Both the position numbers and the translations under genes were made by a program. The notes beneath the pieces are model-generated. The model had not been told where the DNA came from. It did not search any database and worked only from the letters and a program-made list of their open reading frames with translations. A DNA stretch of 64,000 bases from Cyanobacteriota bacterium. GTDB taxonomy: Bacteria > Cyanobacteriota > Cyanobacteriia > CACIAM-69d. Shown piece by piece: positions 35,156 to 43,815 of this stretch (positions are counted from its first letter, which is position 1; every line of letters starts with the position of its first letter). Where the stretch lies: positions 62,001 to 126,000 of the forward strand of contig JAKRSF010000005.1 of the NCBI GenBank assembly GCA_022402445.1. The letters run 5' to 3'.

Positions 35156-35947
35156 ATGCTTGCCAAACGCATTGTGCCCTGTCTGGATGTCAAAGCCGGT
35201 CGCGTCGTCAAGGGCGTGAATTTCGTCAACCTGCGCGATGCGGGGGATCCGGTGGAGCTCGCCCGGGCCTACGATCGCGCCGGGGCCGATGAGCTGGTGT
35301 TTTTGGACATCACCGCCACCCACGAGGATCGCAACATTATTTTTGATGTGGTTTACCAAACGGCGGAGGAGGTGTTCATCCCCCTGACCGTCGGCGGCGG
35401 CATCCAGGACCTCGCAACCATCAAACGGCTCCTGCGGGCGGGGGCAGACAAAATCAGCATGAATTCCTCCGCCGTGCGCGATCCGGACCTGATCCGGCGG
35501 GCGAGCGATCGCTTCGGCAGCCAGTGCATCGTGGTGGCCATTGATGCGCGCCGCCGACCGGGCACCGGGCCAGCCCACGGCACGCCGATCGCCTGGGATG
35601 TCTATGTGCGCGGGGGGCGGGAAAATACGGGCCTCGATGCGATCGCCTGGGCGCAGCAGGTGGCCCAACTCGGGGCGGGGGAATTGCTCGTCACCAGCAT
35701 GGACGCGGACGGCACCCAGGCGGGCTATGACCTGGAGCTAACCCGCGCGATCGCGGAAACCGTCAGCATTCCCGTCATCGCCTCCGGCGGCGCGGGCACC
35801 TGCGCCCATATCCGCGAAGCCCTCACGGACGGCAAAGCCGAAGCGGCCCTGCTCGCATCGCTGTTACATTACGGCCAGCTTACGATCACGGAGATTAAGA
35901 AAGACTTACGGGACCATGGGGTTCCCGTGCGCGCGATCGCCCCCTGA
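35156..35947 (+). CDS. hisF: Imidazole glycerol phosphate synthase cyclase subunit HisF
   Basis: HisF closes the imidazole ring in histidine biosynthesis, using ammonia channelled from HisH, and releases AICAR. The 263-residue (beta/alpha)8 barrel is of normal length. The catalytic acids are D11 ([15 protein letters not shown]) and the Asp in VVAIDARR. Phosphate-binding loops are VGGGIQ and ASGGAGT. It stands alone, as histidine genes usually do in cyanobacteria. The start is ATG 35156. Confidence 0.98.
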   Translation: MLAKRIVPCLDVKAGRVVKGVNFVNLRDAGDPVELARAYDRAGADELVFLDITATHEDRNIIFDVVYQTAEEVFIPLTVGGGIQDLATIKRLLRAGADKISMNSSAVRDPDLIRRASDRFGSQCIVVAIDARRRPGTGPAHGTPIAWDVYVRGGRENTGLDAIAWAQQVAQLGAGELLVTSMDADGTQAGYDLELTRAIAETVSIPVIASGGAGTCAHIREALTDGKAEAALLASLLHYGQLTITEIKKDLRDHGVPVRAIAP

Positions 35948-36130
35948 GGCCCCCAACACCCCCCGAAAACCGCCCCGCGATCGGCCATAAAAAACCCTTA
36001 AACCCCCGTTGAATCAGGCTTAGCCCGTCGCCCCCATGCTGAAGAGCAGCACCCCTGCCCTTGGGGACACCCTGTCAAGGGAGGTGTTACAATACGCAAA
36101 GTTTCGTTCATAAACTGCGAATCGTACCGG

Positions 36131-36442
36131 ATGATCCTTGTTTTGCTACTGGCGGTCCCCCTGGTGGCGTGGTCCCTGCACCTGATGCAGCAAGCGTTCG
36201 ACCATCGGGAATTTTCACTGATGCTGGCCGGAGCCCTCGTGGCCTCCTCGGCGGCGGCGCTGGTGGTGGTGTATTTCCTGATGAGCAGTTCCCTGGGCTA
36301 TTTGATGGGGCTTGATCACCGGGGCTATGTCAGCTACTACGGCGCGGAGTTGCCGATGGTGGCCAGCGACCCGATTGCGCTCGCCCAGCAGTTTGGCTCT
36401 GAAGATTTCCCTTGGCTCATCGAGGAAGAGGCGGCGGATTAG
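36131..36442 (+). CDS. Small two-helix membrane protein, hypothetical
   Basis: A 103-residue protein with two hydrophobic helices (about 1-20 and 31-55, MLAGALVASSAAALVVVYFLM) and an acidic C-terminus (EDFPWLIEEEAAD). ATG 36131 is the start. TACAAT at 36088-36093, preceded by TG one base upstream, is a reasonable extended -10 box 38 bases ahead. No family is recognised. Confidence 0.7.
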   Translation: MILVLLLAVPLVAWSLHLMQQAFDHREFSLMLAGALVASSAAALVVVYFLMSSSLGYLMGLDHRGYVSYYGAELPMVASDPIALAQQFGSEDFPWLIEEEAAD

Positions 36443-36559
36443 GGCCGCGATCGCGATCGGCGGGGCGGGATTTGGGGCAGGTCCGAAAAAAATACCGACA
36501 ACTTAGCCCTCAGGGGTTGACTCTCCCGCGAACCTGAGGCATTATGGATTTCGCCGAAC

Positions 36560-36632
36560 GGGGCTATAGCTCAGTTGGTAGAGCACTTCAATGGCATTGA
36601 AGGGGTCAGCGGTTCGAATCCGCTTAGCTCCA
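36560..36632 (+). tRNA. tRNA-Ala (GGC)
   Basis: A complete 73-base cloverleaf. Acceptor GGGGCTA pairs with TAGCTCC and includes the G3-U70 wobble that marks alanine tRNAs. The D arm is GCTC-AGTTGGTA-GAGC, and the anticodon stem CTTCA/TGAAG encloses loop ATGGCAT with anticodon GGC. The T arm is AGCGG-TTCGAAT-CCGCT. The discriminator is A, and CCA is not encoded. Confidence 0.97.
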
Positions 36633-36651
36633 TCTCAAAGAACCGACGGCA

Positions 36652-36686
36652 AAAGGCGCTTCTGGACAGTCTCCAGGGGCGCTTTT
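36652..36686 (+). terminator. Probable intrinsic terminator after tRNA-Ala
   Basis: Nineteen bases after the tRNA, an imperfect 15-bp hairpin (AAAGGCGCTTCTGGA / TCCAGGGGCGCTTTT, with G-T pairs) with a five-base loop ends in a run of four T. It fits a rho-independent terminator for the tRNA transcript. Confidence 0.55.
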
Positions 36687-36789
36687 GTTATGGCCTTCGG
36701 ACCGCCCGCGCCACCGATCGCGAGACTCTGCTGCCAGAATGTGGACGTTCGAGGGTTTGTGGCGAGTGCCCGAGGGGCGCGGGGGATCC

Positions 36790-38319
36790 ATGGCGTTGTT
36801 GTTCCAGATTGCGATCGCGATTGTGCTGGGGGTGCTGCTGGGGGGCCTGGTGCCCGTGGCGGCGGAAAATGTGGCGTTTTTGGGGGATGTGTTCCTGCGG
36901 GCGCTGCTGATGCTGGTGGTGCCGTTGGTGATGACGTCCATGATCGTGGGGGTGGGCAATCTGGGGGATGCGGGCCAGATGGGGCGGCTGGGACGGCGTA
37001 CGGCGATTTATTACGTGGTGACGACGGCGATCGCGGTTTTCCTGGGGCTCGTGCTGGTGAATGTCATCCAACCGGGGGTGGCGGCTACGCCGGAGGCCCA
37101 GCTTGAACTGCGGGGGGGCGCGCGCCTAGGCACCGTGACCTACGCGATCGCGGGGGACACCCTGACGCTGCCGGAGGGCACCCTCACGCGGGATTACGAC
37201 GATCGCTACGGCATCGAATTACTCGATCGCGGCCTCAAGGGCACCATCGCCAAGGACGAGGAGCGCGACCCGAACCGGTTTGAAATTACGGAATGGCGCG
37301 ATCGCGATGGCAACCCCGTCACCCTCGACGGCACCGCACCGCAGCAGGGCCAAGGGATTTTGGTGGATCTCGCGATCGCCGGACGGATGCGCGACAAATC
37401 CGGCTCCGCCTGGGAAACCATCCAGCAGGTGATCACCGGCCTCGTGCCCCGCAACATTTTCGATTCGATGGCCAACAACGATGTCCTGCCCCTCATCGTC
37501 CTCTCCATCACCTTTGGGGCCATTTTGCTGAAGCTCGGCGCACCGGCCCAGCCCCTGATGCGCTCTTTCAATGTCCTCAATGACGCCATCCTGGCCCTGG
37601 TGCATTTGGTCATGAAGCTGGCCCCCGTCGGCATCGGTGCCCTGGTGGCCGGACGGCTAGCGGAGGCGGGCGGCTTTGCGGGCTTTTTGCCGGAACTGCT
37701 GCGCATGGGCAAATTTGCGGGCACAACGATTCTCGGCCTCGCCATCCATGGCCTGATTATCCTGCCGGGGATTTTAGTTCTCTTCACCGGGCGATCGCCC
37801 CTGGCCTACGGCACCAACTTCCTGCCCGCCCTGATGACCGCCTTTTCCACCTCCTCGAGTTCCGCCACCTTGCCCGTGTCGCTGGAATGCACCATCGAAA
37901 AAAATCACATCAGCCCCAAGGTCGCCGATTTTGTCCTCCCCCTCGGGGCCACGGTCAATATGGACGGCACCGCCCTCTATGAAGCGGTTTCCGCCATTTT
38001 CATTGCCCAGGTCTATGGGGTTGAACTCACCTTCGTGCAAATGGTGATCGTGTTCCTGACCGCCACGATCGCCGCGATCGGTGCAGCGGGCATCCCCGAA
38101 GCGGGCCTAGTGACCATGGCGATCGTCCTGCGGGCCGTGGGGCTCCCCCTAGAGGGCATTTCCCTGCTCCTGTTGGTGGATTGGTTCCTGGACCGCTGCC
38201 GCACCACCGTCAATATCTGGGGCGATGCCGTGGGGGCCGCGATCGTCGAAAACCTCGAACAGCAGGACGAACAAAAACGCGACGCCAACACCACCGAACC
38301 ACCCCCCGAACTCGCCTAG
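36790..38319 (+). CDS. Dicarboxylate/amino acid:cation symporter (DAACS) with large insertion
   Basis: A 509-residue transporter of the glutamate/aspartate/C4-dicarboxylate symporter family. The hairpin serine-rich motif (FSTSSSSATLPVSLE) and the cation/substrate motif NMDGTALYEAV are intact, and about eight helices are evident. After the third helix, where normal members have a short loop following NVIQPG, there are about 105 hydrophilic residues (about 100-205). They are rich in D, R, G and T and are predicted to be extracytoplasmic. ATG 36790 (MALLFQIAIAI) is used; ATG 36739 is possible. Substrate most likely glutamate, aspartate or a C4-dicarboxylate. Confidence 0.92.
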   Translation: MALLFQIAIAIVLGVLLGGLVPVAAENVAFLGDVFLRALLMLVVPLVMTSMIVGVGNLGDAGQMGRLGRRTAIYYVVTTAIAVFLGLVLVNVIQPGVAATPEAQLELRGGARLGTVTYAIAGDTLTLPEGTLTRDYDDRYGIELLDRGLKGTIAKDEERDPNRFEITEWRDRDGNPVTLDGTAPQQGQGILVDLAIAGRMRDKSGSAWETIQQVITGLVPRNIFDSMANNDVLPLIVLSITFGAILLKLGAPAQPLMRSFNVLNDAILALVHLVMKLAPVGIGALVAGRLAEAGGFAGFLPELLRMGKFAGTTILGLAIHGLIILPGILVLFTGRSPLAYGTNFLPALMTAFSTSSSSATLPVSLECTIEKNHISPKVADFVLPLGATVNMDGTALYEAVSAIFIAQVYGVELTFVQMVIVFLTATIAAIGAAGIPEAGLVTMAIVLRAVGLPLEGISLLLLVDWFLDRCRTTVNIWGDAVGAAIVENLEQQDEQKRDANTTEPPPELA

Positions 38320-38360
38320 GGAAAGCCAGCCAGCGGCCCCCAGCCCCTTCACCGGCCCCG

Positions 38361-38804
38361 TTAGGAAGCTTCCGACTCCTCCGACGGCTGATTAAACAGC
38401 TCCAAAACCTGGCGGCAAAACACTTTTAATTTCTCCGCCGCCGCTGGCTGGGGCGTCACCGTCCCCCCAAACTGCCACCGGTTCACCGTCGAAAAGCGCC
38501 ACTGCTGCCCCCGGTGGTCATAGCCCGCCACCTCCACCCCGATCGCGCGGCGCTGTCCATCAATCGGATCCTCAAACAGGCGAATCTGCACCAACATACT
38601 GCGGCAGCCACAGGGGCGACTGAGGCCCGGAAAATGGAAGCCAATATCAATCGAATCCGGGTCCACCAACTCCTGGGTTTCGTCATCATTCATCCAGGGG
38701 CGCAGATCCGTGCGAACGTCAGGGAATTGGCCCTTGAATAAATTCACGGTGGCGGCAATTTGGGCGGCAAGGCGAATACCGATCGCGCGCTCGGCTGCAT
38801 TCAC
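38361..38804 (-). CDS. Conserved-type hypothetical protein
   Basis: A 147-residue soluble protein from GTG 38804, with AGGAG about 13 bases upstream. The longer frame from 38846 lacks a comparable site. It contains DPDSIDIGFHFPGLSRPCGCRSMLVQIRLFED, where a CGC pair and an alternating beta pattern stand out, then a helix near the C-terminus (AAEKLKVFCRQVLELFNQ). No family is recognised; it converges on the symporter gene. Confidence 0.7.
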   Translation of the reverse strand: MNAAERAIGIRLAAQIAATVNLFKGQFPDVRTDLRPWMNDDETQELVDPDSIDIGFHFPGLSRPCGCRSMLVQIRLFEDPIDGQRRAIGVEVAGYDHRGQQWRFSTVNRWQFGGTVTPQPAAAEKLKVFCRQVLELFNQPSEESEAS

Positions 38805-38974
38805 GGGGCGGCACTCTCCTGAAACGAACAAACAGAGAATGGGCAAGACACCTGGGACACCACGGGCAAGCCCCGGCTTGGATCCCGAAGTTTCAGGTGC
38901 TGGAGCTTGATGGGATGGGGCTCCCTAGGCTCATCATAATTTATGGAATTTCAAGGTAAGGAACTGTAACGGCC

Positions 38975-39355
38975 ATGGCTGATCGTCATCGCAAATCGGG
39001 AAAAAAGACAGACCCTAGCGGCAATCCGGCCCAAAAGCGGGTGGTTTATGCGGAGTTTGGGGATGGGGCCACGGCCAAGGCCACCGAGCGGGCGGTGCCG
39101 GATCTGCCGCCGAATCAGCAGGATCTACGGGTGCAGGCATCCCGCAAGGGGCGCGGCGGCAAGACGGTGACGGTCATCTCCGGTTTGCAGCACTCCCCGG
39201 ATGCCCTCAAAGCCCTCTTGAAAAACCTGAAGGCCCAGTGCGGTACGGGGGGCACGGTCCGGGACGACACCTTGGAGTTGCAGGGGGATGTGGCGGATCG
39301 GCTGGTGGAGGCGCTGCTGAAGCTGGGCTATCGGGCGAAACGCAGCGGCGGCTAG
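38975..39355 (+). CDS. SUI1/eIF1-like translation factor (YciH type)
   Basis: A 126-residue protein with a basic, disordered N-terminus and a C-terminal SUI1 domain (about 45-126). Hallmarks are LRVQASRKGRGGKTVTVISGLQ, then LKKLK-like helices (LKALLKNLKAQCGTGGTV) and LQGDVADRLVEALLKLGY. Bacterial SUI1 proteins resemble eukaryotic eIF1 and may influence start-codon fidelity; most bacteria live without them. Confidence 0.92.
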   Translation: MADRHRKSGKKTDPSGNPAQKRVVYAEFGDGATAKATERAVPDLPPNQQDLRVQASRKGRGGKTVTVISGLQHSPDALKALLKNLKAQCGTGGTVRDDTLELQGDVADRLVEALLKLGYRAKRSGG

Positions 39356-39406
39356 GGCTGTTTAGATAATTTCGATGACGTCATCATCAATACAGGGGAA
39401 GGGATT

Positions 39407-41206
39407 GTGGCGATCGCGCATCAACTAGATCAAAAGCCTCATCAAAAAACGTTTCGGATTTGGAGGGCTTTGATCGCGGCCCTGGGGCTGGTGGGGGGCG
39501 GCGCACCGGTCTGGGGGGCTGAACCGACGGATCTCGACGGCCACTGGACTCGGGGCTGTGTGTCGGCCCTGGCGGCGCGGCGCTGGATTGTGGGGGATGG
39601 GTCCGGGCGGGTGCGGCCGGAGGAGCCGATCGCGGCGCGGGATTTTGCCACGTTGCTGACCCGAGCGGTGCCGGAGGGGATGGCCCTGCCGCCGGAGGCG
39701 TCGGTGAATCGGCCCGTGAGCCGCAGTCAGGCGCTGGTGTGGCTGGCGGGGCGGATGGGCTGGATGGCCCAGGGGGATCCACGGGCGTCGGCGATTTTGC
39801 AGCACACCTTTGAGGATGGGGCGGCGGTGCCCTGGGGCGATCGCGGGGGGGTGGCGGCGGCCCTGCGGCGGGGGGCGATCGCGCTCTACCCTCCCTCACG
39901 GCGGCTCAATGGGGCGCAACCGCTCAAGCGGGGCGAGGCGGCGGCGTGGATTTGCCTGGGGCTGGCCGATCGCCTGGAAACTCCGGCGACGGATTCTTTG
40001 CAGGCGCTGGCGGTGCGGCCGGCGGAGATTCGCGGCGTGTGGCTGACGAATATTGATAGTGATGTGCTGTTCGAGGCGGGGCGGCTGCGGGTGGCGATCG
40101 CGGAGCTGCGGGAGATGGGTTTTAATACGATCTACCCGACGGTCTGGAATGAGGGCTATACCCTCTATCCGAGCGCTGTGGCGGCGGCGGCCAGCGGCAT
40201 TACGGTCGATCCCCATCCGGGGTTGGCTCGGCGCGATGCGATCGGTGAGGCGATCGCGGCGGCCCGTGAGGCAAAACTGACGGCGATCCCGTGGCTGGAA
40301 TTTGGCCTGATGGCTCCGGCGGACTCGGCCCTGGCGCGGCGCAATCCCGATTGGCTCCTGCAACGGCAAGATGGCTCCACGGTGGACAACCGCAGCGGCA
40401 GTGGGCGGGTGTGGCTGAACCCGAGCCATCCCGATGTGCGGCGTTTTCTAGTGAATCTGGCCGTCGAGGTGGTGAAGCGCTACGACGCGGACGGCATCCA
40501 GTTCGATGACCATTTCGCATGGCCCGTGGAGTTTGGCTATGACCCGGTGACGATCGCCAACTGGCGGCGCGATCGCCCCCCGACCCCAACCCCCATCCTC
40601 CCAGTTCCAAACAATCCCGCCCCCGGAAATCCCCCAGCGGTGGCCCCGGTGGTGGCGCTGCCGGATCCAGAACCGCCGACGGATCCGAGCGATCGCGCCT
40701 GGATGCGGTGGCGGGCGGACCAGCTATCGAGCCTGTGGCAGGAAATCCACGCCGCCGTGAAGGCCGCTAAGCCCACCGCGATCGTGTCCCTGTCGCCCAA
40801 TCCGGCCCCCTTTGCCTATGAAACCGCCCTCCAGGACTGGCCCCGCTGGGTGTCGAGCGGCTGGGTGGATGAGGCGATCGTCCAAATCTATCGCCAGGAT
40901 GTGGCCAGCTTTGAGGAGCATCTGCGGGAGGCGAACCTCCAGCGGGCTAGCTATCGCATTCCCGTGGCGATCGGTGTGTTGAGCGGGTTGCGGCCCAAGC
41001 CCGTGGCGATCGCGGTAGTCGAGGGCCAAACCCAGAGCGTGCGGCGCTTTCAGCTATCGGGCATTTCCTACTTTTTCTACGAAACCCTCTGGAATCTGAC
41101 CCCAGAACCGGCCCAGCGGCGGCGGCAGGGGATCCGGCGGCTGCTCTTCCATCCGGCCCCTCGACCGCTGATCACCGCCGAGACGGCCCCATCGGTGGCT
41201 CCCTAG
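39407..41206 (+). CDS. Glycosyl-hydrolase-like (GHL10/DUF187) exported protein with SLH-like N-terminus
   Basis: A 599-residue exported protein. A signal sequence (about 17-38) is followed by a degenerate S-layer-homology-like region (about 42-200, with WTRGCVSALAARRWIVGDGSGRVRPEEPI). Then comes a TIM-barrel GHL10 domain (about 208-580) with EIRGVWLTN, FNTIYPTVWNEGYTLYPS and YDADGIQFDDHFAWP (probable catalytic acids). A proline-rich stretch (about 390-425) interrupts the barrel between WRRDRP and SDRAWMRWRADQ. GHL10 proteins are proposed to act on peptidoglycan or envelope glycans. The start is GTG 39407 after GGGAAGGGA. Confidence 0.88.
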   Translation: MAIAHQLDQKPHQKTFRIWRALIAALGLVGGGAPVWGAEPTDLDGHWTRGCVSALAARRWIVGDGSGRVRPEEPIAARDFATLLTRAVPEGMALPPEASVNRPVSRSQALVWLAGRMGWMAQGDPRASAILQHTFEDGAAVPWGDRGGVAAALRRGAIALYPPSRRLNGAQPLKRGEAAAWICLGLADRLETPATDSLQALAVRPAEIRGVWLTNIDSDVLFEAGRLRVAIAELREMGFNTIYPTVWNEGYTLYPSAVAAAASGITVDPHPGLARRDAIGEAIAAAREAKLTAIPWLEFGLMAPADSALARRNPDWLLQRQDGSTVDNRSGSGRVWLNPSHPDVRRFLVNLAVEVVKRYDADGIQFDDHFAWPVEFGYDPVTIANWRRDRPPTPTPILPVPNNPAPGNPPAVAPVVALPDPEPPTDPSDRAWMRWRADQLSSLWQEIHAAVKAAKPTAIVSLSPNPAPFAYETALQDWPRWVSSGWVDEAIVQIYRQDVASFEEHLREANLQRASYRIPVAIGVLSGLRPKPVAIAVVEGQTQSVRRFQLSGISYFFYETLWNLTPEPAQRRRQGIRRLLFHPAPRPLITAETAPSVAP

Positions 41207-41238
41207 GGCCGCGATCGCCCCTGGGTTGTCCAGGCCAT

Positions 41239-41538
41239 TTACCAGTGGTCCGCGTCCCCCTCCTGCCAGACCTCCACCGTCAATTCCTTGAGGTAATCCA
41301 AAGCGGCGGTGATGCGATCGCCCTCGCCGCGCAGTTCCAGATCAAACCAGCCATCGCCCCGGCCATCCTTGCCCAGGAGCGCCGCTGCGATATTAATCGT
41401 CAGGCCAAAGCGCGAGATCAGTTGGGAAATCACCGGCTCCGAGCACTGTTCCTGGGGAATGCGGATGCGGATGCGGTGGCTGGTTTCGACGCGATCGCCC
41501 GGCGGCGTTACGGAGGGGGTGGCTTGCGTGGGTTCCAA
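41239..41538 (-). CDS. NIL-domain protein 1
   Basis: A 99-residue protein almost entirely made of a NIL domain (ferredoxin-like), otherwise known as the ligand-sensing C-terminal domain of MetN transport ATPases. HRIRIRIPQE starts the domain and DYLKELTVEVW ends it. It is about 58 of 74 aligned residues identical to NIL protein 2 at 43393, including a 30-residue invariant block. The start is TTG 41538 with a weak ribosome-binding site. It is last in the sulfate/molybdate transport run. Confidence 0.85.
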   Translation of the reverse strand: MEPTQATPSVTPPGDRVETSHRIRIRIPQEQCSEPVISQLISRFGLTINIAAALLGKDGRGDGWFDLELRGEGDRITAALDYLKELTVEVWQEGDADHW

Positions 41539-41766
41539 AGGAGTTTTCCGTCAATCATGATCTTCAGTGCTTTCTGATTTTAGAAAGAGATTCCAGCCCC
41601 GGCAACACGGCGGCGGCCCCTCCCCTCTCCCCTGGCCCAACGATCGGCGGCCCCTCCCCAGGGTCTCTCCGCCACCAGGGACCGGCGGCGCGATCGCCAA
41701 AACTCCCGAAAATACCCAGCCCCGGACAACCGCGATCGCCCCCCAACGGCCCAAGGAAACCCAATC

Positions 41767-42414
41767 CTATGGCCGCCAAACATTCACCAAAAAAATCCCC
41801 CACAGGGCAATCAATAGAATAATCATCGTCCAAAACCAACCCTCCTCCACCGCCCCCGCCTCCACGGCAAAATAAATCGCCATGGGCATCGTTTGGGTTT
41901 GGCCGGGAATATTACCCGCCACCATCAGCGTCGCCCCAAATTCCCCCAACGCCCGCGCAAAGGTCAGCACCGTTCCTGCCCCAATGCCGGGGCCTGCCAG
42001 CGGCAAAGCCATATGCCAAAACAGGTCCAATTCCGAGGCCCCATCAACCCTCGCCGCATCCAAAATCAGCGGATCCACCTGCTCGAAGGCCCCCAGGGCA
42101 GCCCGATACATCAGGGGAAAGGACACAATAATGGCCGCCAAAACCGCCCCATACCAGGTGAACACCAGGCGCAAATTCCACTGATCTAAAATCTGCCCCA
42201 GTAGGCCATTTTTGCCCAACAAAACCAGCAGAATAAACCCCACCACCGTTGGCGGTAAAACCAAGGGCGCAATCAGAATTCCATCCAGGAGCGATCGCGG
42301 CTTTCCCTGATAGCGATACATGCCATAGGCCACCGCCGTTCCGAGGACAAGGGTCACCACCGTCGTCAAACAGGACACCCGAAGGGAGACCCAAAGGGGA
42401 GACAGGTTAGGCAT
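41767..42414 (-). CDS. modB: Molybdate ABC transporter permease ModB
   Basis: A 215-residue inner-membrane permease with five or six helices and the ABC-permease EAA loop ALGAFEQVDPLILDAARVDGASELDLFWHMALPLAGPGI. The C-terminal LTFARALGEFGATLMVAGNIPGQTQTMPMAIYFAVEAG is typical of ModB. ATG 42414 (MPNLSPLW), preceded by GAGGG, is preferred over TTG 42426. It begins 8 bases after the modA stop. No modC is found in the window, so the ATPase must be encoded elsewhere or shared with another importer. Confidence 0.95.
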   Translation of the reverse strand: MPNLSPLWVSLRVSCLTTVVTLVLGTAVAYGMYRYQGKPRSLLDGILIAPLVLPPTVVGFILLVLLGKNGLLGQILDQWNLRLVFTWYGAVLAAIIVSFPLMYRAALGAFEQVDPLILDAARVDGASELDLFWHMALPLAGPGIGAGTVLTFARALGEFGATLMVAGNIPGQTQTMPMAIYFAVEAGAVEEGWFWTMIILLIALWGIFLVNVWRP

Positions 42415-42422
42415 GGTTTCCC

Positions 42423-43256
42423 TCAAGGCTCGGCCATGCCAAAGCCCGCATCCCTAAATAAATCCATGGCCTCATCCCGCTGCAAAAATTCAAGGTATTG
42501 CTCCGCCGCTGCTTTTCCTTGGCTAGATCTCAGGATCGCGGCAGGATAGAGGATGGGGGAATGGAGGGCGGAATCCGCGATCGCCACCACCTCAACTTTG
42601 TCTGACCTTTGGGCATCGGTACGATACACCAGGCCCGCATCCACATCCCCCGTTTCCACCGCCGTTAGCACGGAGGTCACATTATTCCCGAGGACCAATT
42701 TAGCCTGCACCTGATCTAGAATTCCTAGGTTTCTTAAAACCTGTTCTGCATATTGGCCTGCGGGGACGCTGCGGGGTTCACCCATGGCAATGCGCTGCAC
42801 ATCCGGTTGGGTCAGTTGTTTGAATTCAGTGGGGCGAGCTGCTGAGTTTTTGGGAATAACTAACACTAATTGATTGGTTAGTAGATTGATGCGGCTGTTG
42901 GGTTCCAGTAAGTGCTTTTCCTGGAGGGCATCCATTTGGGAGAGCGCCGCTGAAATAAAAATATCCACCGGAGCCCCCTGCTCAATCTGCCGCTGGAGCG
43001 CGCCGGAGGCGGCAAAGTTATAGGTGAGGCTGTGGGTGGGATGGGCCTGCCGATATAGGGGATCAATGGCTTGCAGGACAGTTTGAAGGCTGGCGGCGGC
43101 GGCCACCAGTAGGGTTGTATTTTGGGTTGATGTGGGTTGATTGTTTGGGGGGGCTATCCCTTGGGCGCAGGCTATTAAAATGAGGGCGATGCTACAGCCG
43201 AGCAGGGCGGCGCGGGCTACGGAATTTTTAATGAATCGGGTTATGCGGGGGGGCAT
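42423..43256 (-). CDS. modA: Molybdate-binding lipoprotein ModA
   Basis: A periplasmic molybdate/tungstate-binding protein of 277 residues. The signal peptide ends in the lipobox LILIAC, so it is a predicted lipoprotein. Ligand-binding segments are recognisable: VAAAASLQTVLQAI (first oxyanion loop), FAASGALQRQIEQGAPVDIFISA and GDVDAGLVYRTDA. ATG 43256 (MPPRITRF) is used; TTG 43298 would lengthen the signal peptide implausibly. It follows the NIL 2 gene by 136 bases and overlaps modB's upstream region closely. Confidence 0.94.
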   Translation of the reverse strand: MPPRITRFIKNSVARAALLGCSIALILIACAQGIAPPNNQPTSTQNTTLLVAAAASLQTVLQAIDPLYRQAHPTHSLTYNFAASGALQRQIEQGAPVDIFISAALSQMDALQEKHLLEPNSRINLLTNQLVLVIPKNSAARPTEFKQLTQPDVQRIAMGEPRSVPAGQYAEQVLRNLGILDQVQAKLVLGNNVTSVLTAVETGDVDAGLVYRTDAQRSDKVEVVAIADSALHSPILYPAAILRSSQGKAAAEQYLEFLQRDEAMDLFRDAGFGMAEP

Positions 43257-43392
43257 GGCGAGGGGGATGAATGGCCCAGGGATGATGTTTCCTAGCAAGA
43301 ATGATCAAGCGAAAAAATGATTAGAAGTGGAGTCGCTGACCGACCCCGCAATGGCTTTCGAGGGATCGGTTAGGTCTTGCGCGATCGCGGCT

Positions 43393-43704
43393 TCACCAGC
43401 CCTCTTGGGAGTCGCGATCCCACACCTCCACCGCCAAATCATTGAGATAGTCCATCGCCTGGAGGATGCGATCGCGCGGCCCCCGCAGTTCCAGATCAAA
43501 CCAGCCATCGCCCCGGCCATCCTTACCTAGCAGCGCCGCCGCAATATTAATCGTCAGGCCAAAGCGCGACACCAGCTCAGAAATCACCGGCTCCGATTGG
43601 TGCTCCTGGGGCACCCGAATGCGGATGCGGTGGCTCGTTTGCCGCCGATCGCCCGTCGGTTCCGTCGCCGTCAGCGGCTGGGAAGAATTCGCTGAAAAGG
43701 TCAT
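43393..43704 (-). CDS. NIL-domain protein 2
   Basis: A 103-residue NIL-domain protein, start ATG 43704 (MTFSANSSQPL). It shares a 30-residue identical block (starting SRFGLTINIAAALLG) with NIL protein 1 and is nearly identical in DNA over about 90 bases there. It sits directly after cysW in the sulfate-uptake operon, where small NIL ORFs also occur in other cyanobacteria (I recall ssr2439 in Synechocystis). It may bind a sulfur metabolite and regulate the transporter; this is inference. Confidence 0.87.
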   Translation of the reverse strand: MTFSANSSQPLTATEPTGDRRQTSHRIRIRVPQEHQSEPVISELVSRFGLTINIAAALLGKDGRGDGWFDLELRGPRDRILQAMDYLNDLAVEVWDRDSQEGW

Positions 43705-43815
43705 GGGTCTAGATCTCCCGTCGTTTCAGTGGGTTGGTCGAAATCGTCGTCGTCGCTTGAGTACTACTGCCCCATCGACCAACATCGATCGCGCCGCCCC
43801 ATCTCCCAAACCCTC

